Source: Ulota crispa
Taxonomy: Eukaryota; Streptophyta; Bryopsida; Orthotrichales; Orthotrichaceae
Length of the DNA stretch: 64,000 nucleotides
Assembly: GCA_963920765.1 (NCBI GenBank)
Contig: OY987242.1
Coordinates: 28,110,002-28,174,001, forward strand
Direction of reading: 5' to 3'
Both the position numbers and the translations under genes were made by a program. The notes beneath the pieces were generated by a model. It worked only from the letters and a program-made list of their open reading frames with translations. It searched no databases and was not told the origin of the DNA. Positions 60,291 to 64,000 of the stretch are shown in pieces. The number at the start of each line of letters is the position of its first letter. The stretch's first letter is position 1.

Positions 60291-61231
60291 TTAACCCCTA
60301 AAGTTCTTTGACTACATTTCATCAAAAACATTACTCAAAATGGGTCACTTTGATAGCAAAGACAAAAATAAAATAAAAATGAAAACAAAATCTTTGTCCA
60401 ATTTAAGGTAAGATTTAGTAGTAGACTACATCATTATGCTATAGTAAAAAAGATGAAAGATGTGCATGGTATAGATTGTGAGATCGTAAGATTTGAAGTA
60501 AAAAATAGTTTTTTTGGGGCATTCAAATTTTGTGCTGCTCTAATTTGGGGTGGCTTTTGCACCAAATTTTCACTTTTTGCTTGTATTCTTTCAAATTGAC
60601 TTTTGTAATCAAGCTAGTCATATACTTAAAAAAATTATAACATTGTGAATTGGGGAATACGTACTAAAATTTTAGAATACAAAACTAGCTTCAAGAAAAT
60701 TCTCATACAAAGTTGTGTTTTCAACAATTTCTAGCTTCCACATACAAATTTCTTTTAAAATTGTGGACAATGGAGTTTTAGATTTTAGTTAGCTTCAAAG
60801 GAGGGGGAAAACAAAAAAATGGCCAAAATTGTGGCTTTGACAAGCTTGATCAACGTAGGGCCTCTTTTAATAAAGGTGAAGTAAAGGACAATAAGCAAAA
60901 ACAATTACTTTCATGGAATGAGGTTGGGTCAAATTTGACAAGGAAGTACCTTTGCCCCTAAACCTTTGAACAAAATCCCAAAATTTTAGTTGCCGTGTAA
61001 ATAAATGTGCTTGTGCTGCCCTATGGGCAAAGAAAAATACATACTCAATCACAACTTTTTTTTGTACAAATAAAATGGTTTAAAAGGTGTTACATTAGAA
61101 ATCTACTCCTTAAGCACACGACCGGTAAATGTTTTATAAAAACATGTTTATTATTCTATAAGTAGTAGCCTGCCCAAAATTGCTATGTTGCCGCTAAAGA
61201 AAAAAAAGCAATTTGGTCCTTTAGGGGTTAA
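60291..61231. mobile_element. TTAA/CCCC-family element, 941 bp
   Basis: Starts TTAACCCCTAAAGTTCTTTG and ends TTGGTCCTTTAGGGGTTAA. It has the subterminal GCCCAAAAT box near the right end. The common core is not obvious. No coding capacity. Confidence 0.8.
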
Positions 61232-61456
61232 CACATTGTGGAGTGTGGTTCGTTGTTCTCCAAAAAAAAACATAACAGTATTTCTGATGTAAAGATCGTA
61301 TCAATTGAGTTTGACCTCTATTAAGCGAAGCTTACCAAGTCTTGTTTCTTTATCTATTTGATAAATCGTAATCAAATATTCCTATGTCAAAAAGATTTTT
61401 TGTAATGTGAAGTTGGGGACGGATTGCCGTTGTCATAGTTGTTATAAGCTTAGAGG

Positions 61457-62398
61457 TTAACCCCTAAAATCCTAAGCTAAGTTATCCACCAAAACTGCTC
61501 CAAAACTGTCATGCTTAGTACAAGAACCAAATTTTAAAAAACAAATTTTTTTGGGCACTTGTAGCAATAATATCTTGTACTAAACTAGTATCAAAAGATG
61601 AAAAAAAAAATCAGAAATTTTCACATGTAGATTGTAAGATATTTGAGTTTGAATTGACAAAAAGTCATTTTTTGTCCCTGCAAAAATTTGAGCAGCTGCA
61701 CTTCACAAGGTCATGTTTGTATGAAAAAAAATCCAAAATGGTTGTAACATTTTTGATTTATTCTTCAAGGAAATTTGGGTAAACATTTGAAATTTTTCAA
61801 ATCATTTGGAATTGTACAACACATGGGAAAAAACTAATAAGTAAAAAGAAATAGAGAATGATTCAAACTACTAAACTGTTAAGAACTAAATTATGGAAAT
61901 GAAAAGTTCCAATCCCAATGGTTGTAACGTTATAATAAGCAATTTGCATCCTTTGGTTTTGTTTTTTTCCCAAAATATTGAAAATTGAATCAAATAAAGG
62001 ACTTCAAAATTTATTTTAGAGTAGATAATCCATAAATGCCCGCAAACAAAATCTCCTCATAACTTTCATCTCATTGATCAAAATTGAATGATTCAAAACT
62101 TCACGTGTATACGTAAATCTAAAGAACCAACTTTTAAAAAAAGTTTAAAATGTAGTTTTTAAAGAAACTTTCTATCTACTCGCCAAGCAAAGAAAACTAC
62201 ATATCATGTAGTAACTTTTGAACCATGAAATCAAAAGTTATGAAATTTGTTGAACCTTAAAGCTACGCCTTGGAGTCTTGGACACATCATGTGTGAAAAT
62301 TTCAAAGAAAAAATGAAAAACCCATTGGTAGCTAGTGAGCTGCCTAAAATCACTATGTTGCCAAAAAAAAAAAGGTGTTTAGGGGCTGTAGGGGTTAA
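61457..62398. mobile_element. TTAA/CCCC-family element, 942 bp
   Basis: Starts TTAACCCCTAAAATCC and ends GCTGTAGGGGTTAA. The left part matches the element at 55,350. The core (CTCATAACTTTCATCTCATT) lies at about 62,055. Non-coding. Confidence 0.8.
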
Positions 62399-64000
62399 AT
62401 CATCTAGCTTCACAATATTAACATATTTTTCAATAGTTTCCAAGTCCATTCTCTTTGCACACATTACCTTGCATAATTTTTGTGAATTCTGATACCATTT
62501 TGTAATTATTGTGAGGTTTATGAGTACTAAATCTTTAGATTGTTAATAACATTTTGCAGAGATTTGAATTTCCTTCAAAAGATCATAGAAACTAATGCAT
62601 ATACCAATGGTAATCAATGAACTATAAAAAAAAAATTATAATAGACACCTTACATCCTAGAAATGTTGCATGGAAAATAATGTGAAAAAAATTCATTAGT
62701 GTCAAAAAAGTGGTGTTATATTTGGAGTGAGGGCCATTTATTTATTCCACTAGTGTAGCTTACTATGCATATTTTCACCACATTGCAATTCTTCTCGCAA
62801 GTATTCTAACATGCAAATGCAAGTACAAATCCATCATTTATTATAAGAGCTTATAAATTGAAAATACTATTTAAAGTTGTTGTTTACCCCTCTAAAAAAT
62901 ACTTAGGTAGATCAAGATTTTTTTTGTAGTGGATCCAAGGTTTGATCCTACACTTTTCATCCAACTTTTGAAAAATCTAGTTTTCTTTTGTACAGATTTA
63001 AGTACTATATGTCACCCAAATTACACCAGTGTCAGTTTCCAAATTTGTTAAGGAAACTTTTGTACTTTTGCATGCCTAATACATAACAATCACATTTGTT
63101 AGATAATTTAGAGTTATCTTGAGCTCTAAATTTTACCATTTTTGTATCGTTTTAGTTCCAAATGCAAACAATTTGGATAGTCCAAAATCCTTTAATGCTA
63201 TTTGTAAACACAATCAGAAGAAAGTCAGATTTGGTTGCACAAACTCATGTGCATGAAGAGTTTTGGATTATTTTAAAAAGTTAATAATTAGATTTTGGAA
63301 AGGATATTGTTTTGTGGAAAATATAGCATTCCTTTGCAAAAATTGTGTGTGAAATTTCTAATAGAATTGAAATTCTAATATTATCCGCAAAAACAAGTCT
63401 TGCATAGATTGCTTACAAATACATTCCCATACTTCTCTATTCTACATTGTCATTTAAGAAATTTGTGCAATTGATCCGATTTACTTTCGTTAAATCAAAC
63501 CTTTTTAAAGTTGAATTCATGTTACTGGAATTACTTCCATTCTTATATAATTTGTCTTTAATTATAAAGACCTTCATGCATATACTAAATGACACAATCA
63601 AATTTTGAATGATCATGTACTAATTTATTCAAACTTGATTTTTGTTCAAACAATGTACAGTACAAGTATTCAATAATTATAAACATTTATTTGTAAAGGA
63701 TCTGAAAGAAGTAGTGTTGGATTAGGATCAAAATTGGAGGTTTATATACTCTTAATTTAGTTGGTGGTTAGTCAAGTATTTTATAAAGATTCAAACTAAA
63801 TTTATGGTGGTAGTTGTCATAAGAATTACTTTTAGTTTTTATCATTAACTATATTTCAATATGTTCTCATGTAAGCATTACAATAAGATAAATGTATAAT
63901 TAGAATTGCAAAAACATCATAGTAAAACAATATTGATAAGAAATTCATAAATTCAATATGCTTTTGATATGTTTTTGTCAAACAATTACAAATCAAATTA
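62399..64000. other. Gene-less AT-rich end of the window
   Basis: No ORF of note, terminal repeat or RNA gene was recognised. Confidence 0.6.

Overview
This window is plant nuclear DNA. It is AT-rich, holds only two convincing host genes (both intron-bearing) and is otherwise mostly transposable elements. I cannot name the species. The chromovirus has a gag of a type I associate with fungal and vertebrate relatives, and it lacks a tRNA-type primer site. Tcn1-like chromoviruses of that kind are known from early-diverging land plants, so a bryophyte, lycophyte or fern is plausible. This is inference only.

Layout. 1-3,126: the right end of one CACTA transposon, a foldback MITE and half of a TTAA-type element. 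3,127-33,048: a small TIR element split by a complete CACTA (En/Spm) transposon at 3,185-32,669. That transposon has 14-bp CACTA termini and a TAA target duplication. It carries a nested Ty3/gypsy chromovirus (3,344-9,513, TATAT duplication), a minus-strand TNPA-like gene (about 12.06-14.42 kb, perhaps reaching 17.8 kb) and a plus-strand TNP2 transposase gene in four exon blocks (21,395-29,873). 33,049-36,519: a cluster of MITEs. 37,072-39,380: a four-exon DUF1499 gene (+). 43,508-48,645: a NAC transcription factor gene (-), with three coding exons and a leader exon behind a 3.2-kb leader intron. 49,459-62,398: a dense cluster of elements that start and end with TTAA and carry CCCCTAAAGG-type termini, mixed with other MITEs. 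62,399-64,000: nothing recognised.

None of the elements with coding regions could act on its own today. In the TNP2 exon of 1,488 bp, the TNP2 exon of 1,124 bp and the TNPA-like exon of 1,090 bp, the reading frame is unbroken by indels but interrupted only by TAG and TGA. The two chromovirus LTRs differ at 15 of 223 sites, of which 14 are transitions. Both observations fit decay by deamination of methylated cytosine.

The most unusual content is the TTAA/CCCC family in the last 15 kb. It includes two ~725-bp near-palindromes, a single-arm relative of 406 bp, and longer members that share an internal core and a subterminal GCCCAAAAT box. Its ends resemble the piggyBac pattern (TTAA plus CCC), which is not a usual plant MITE signature.
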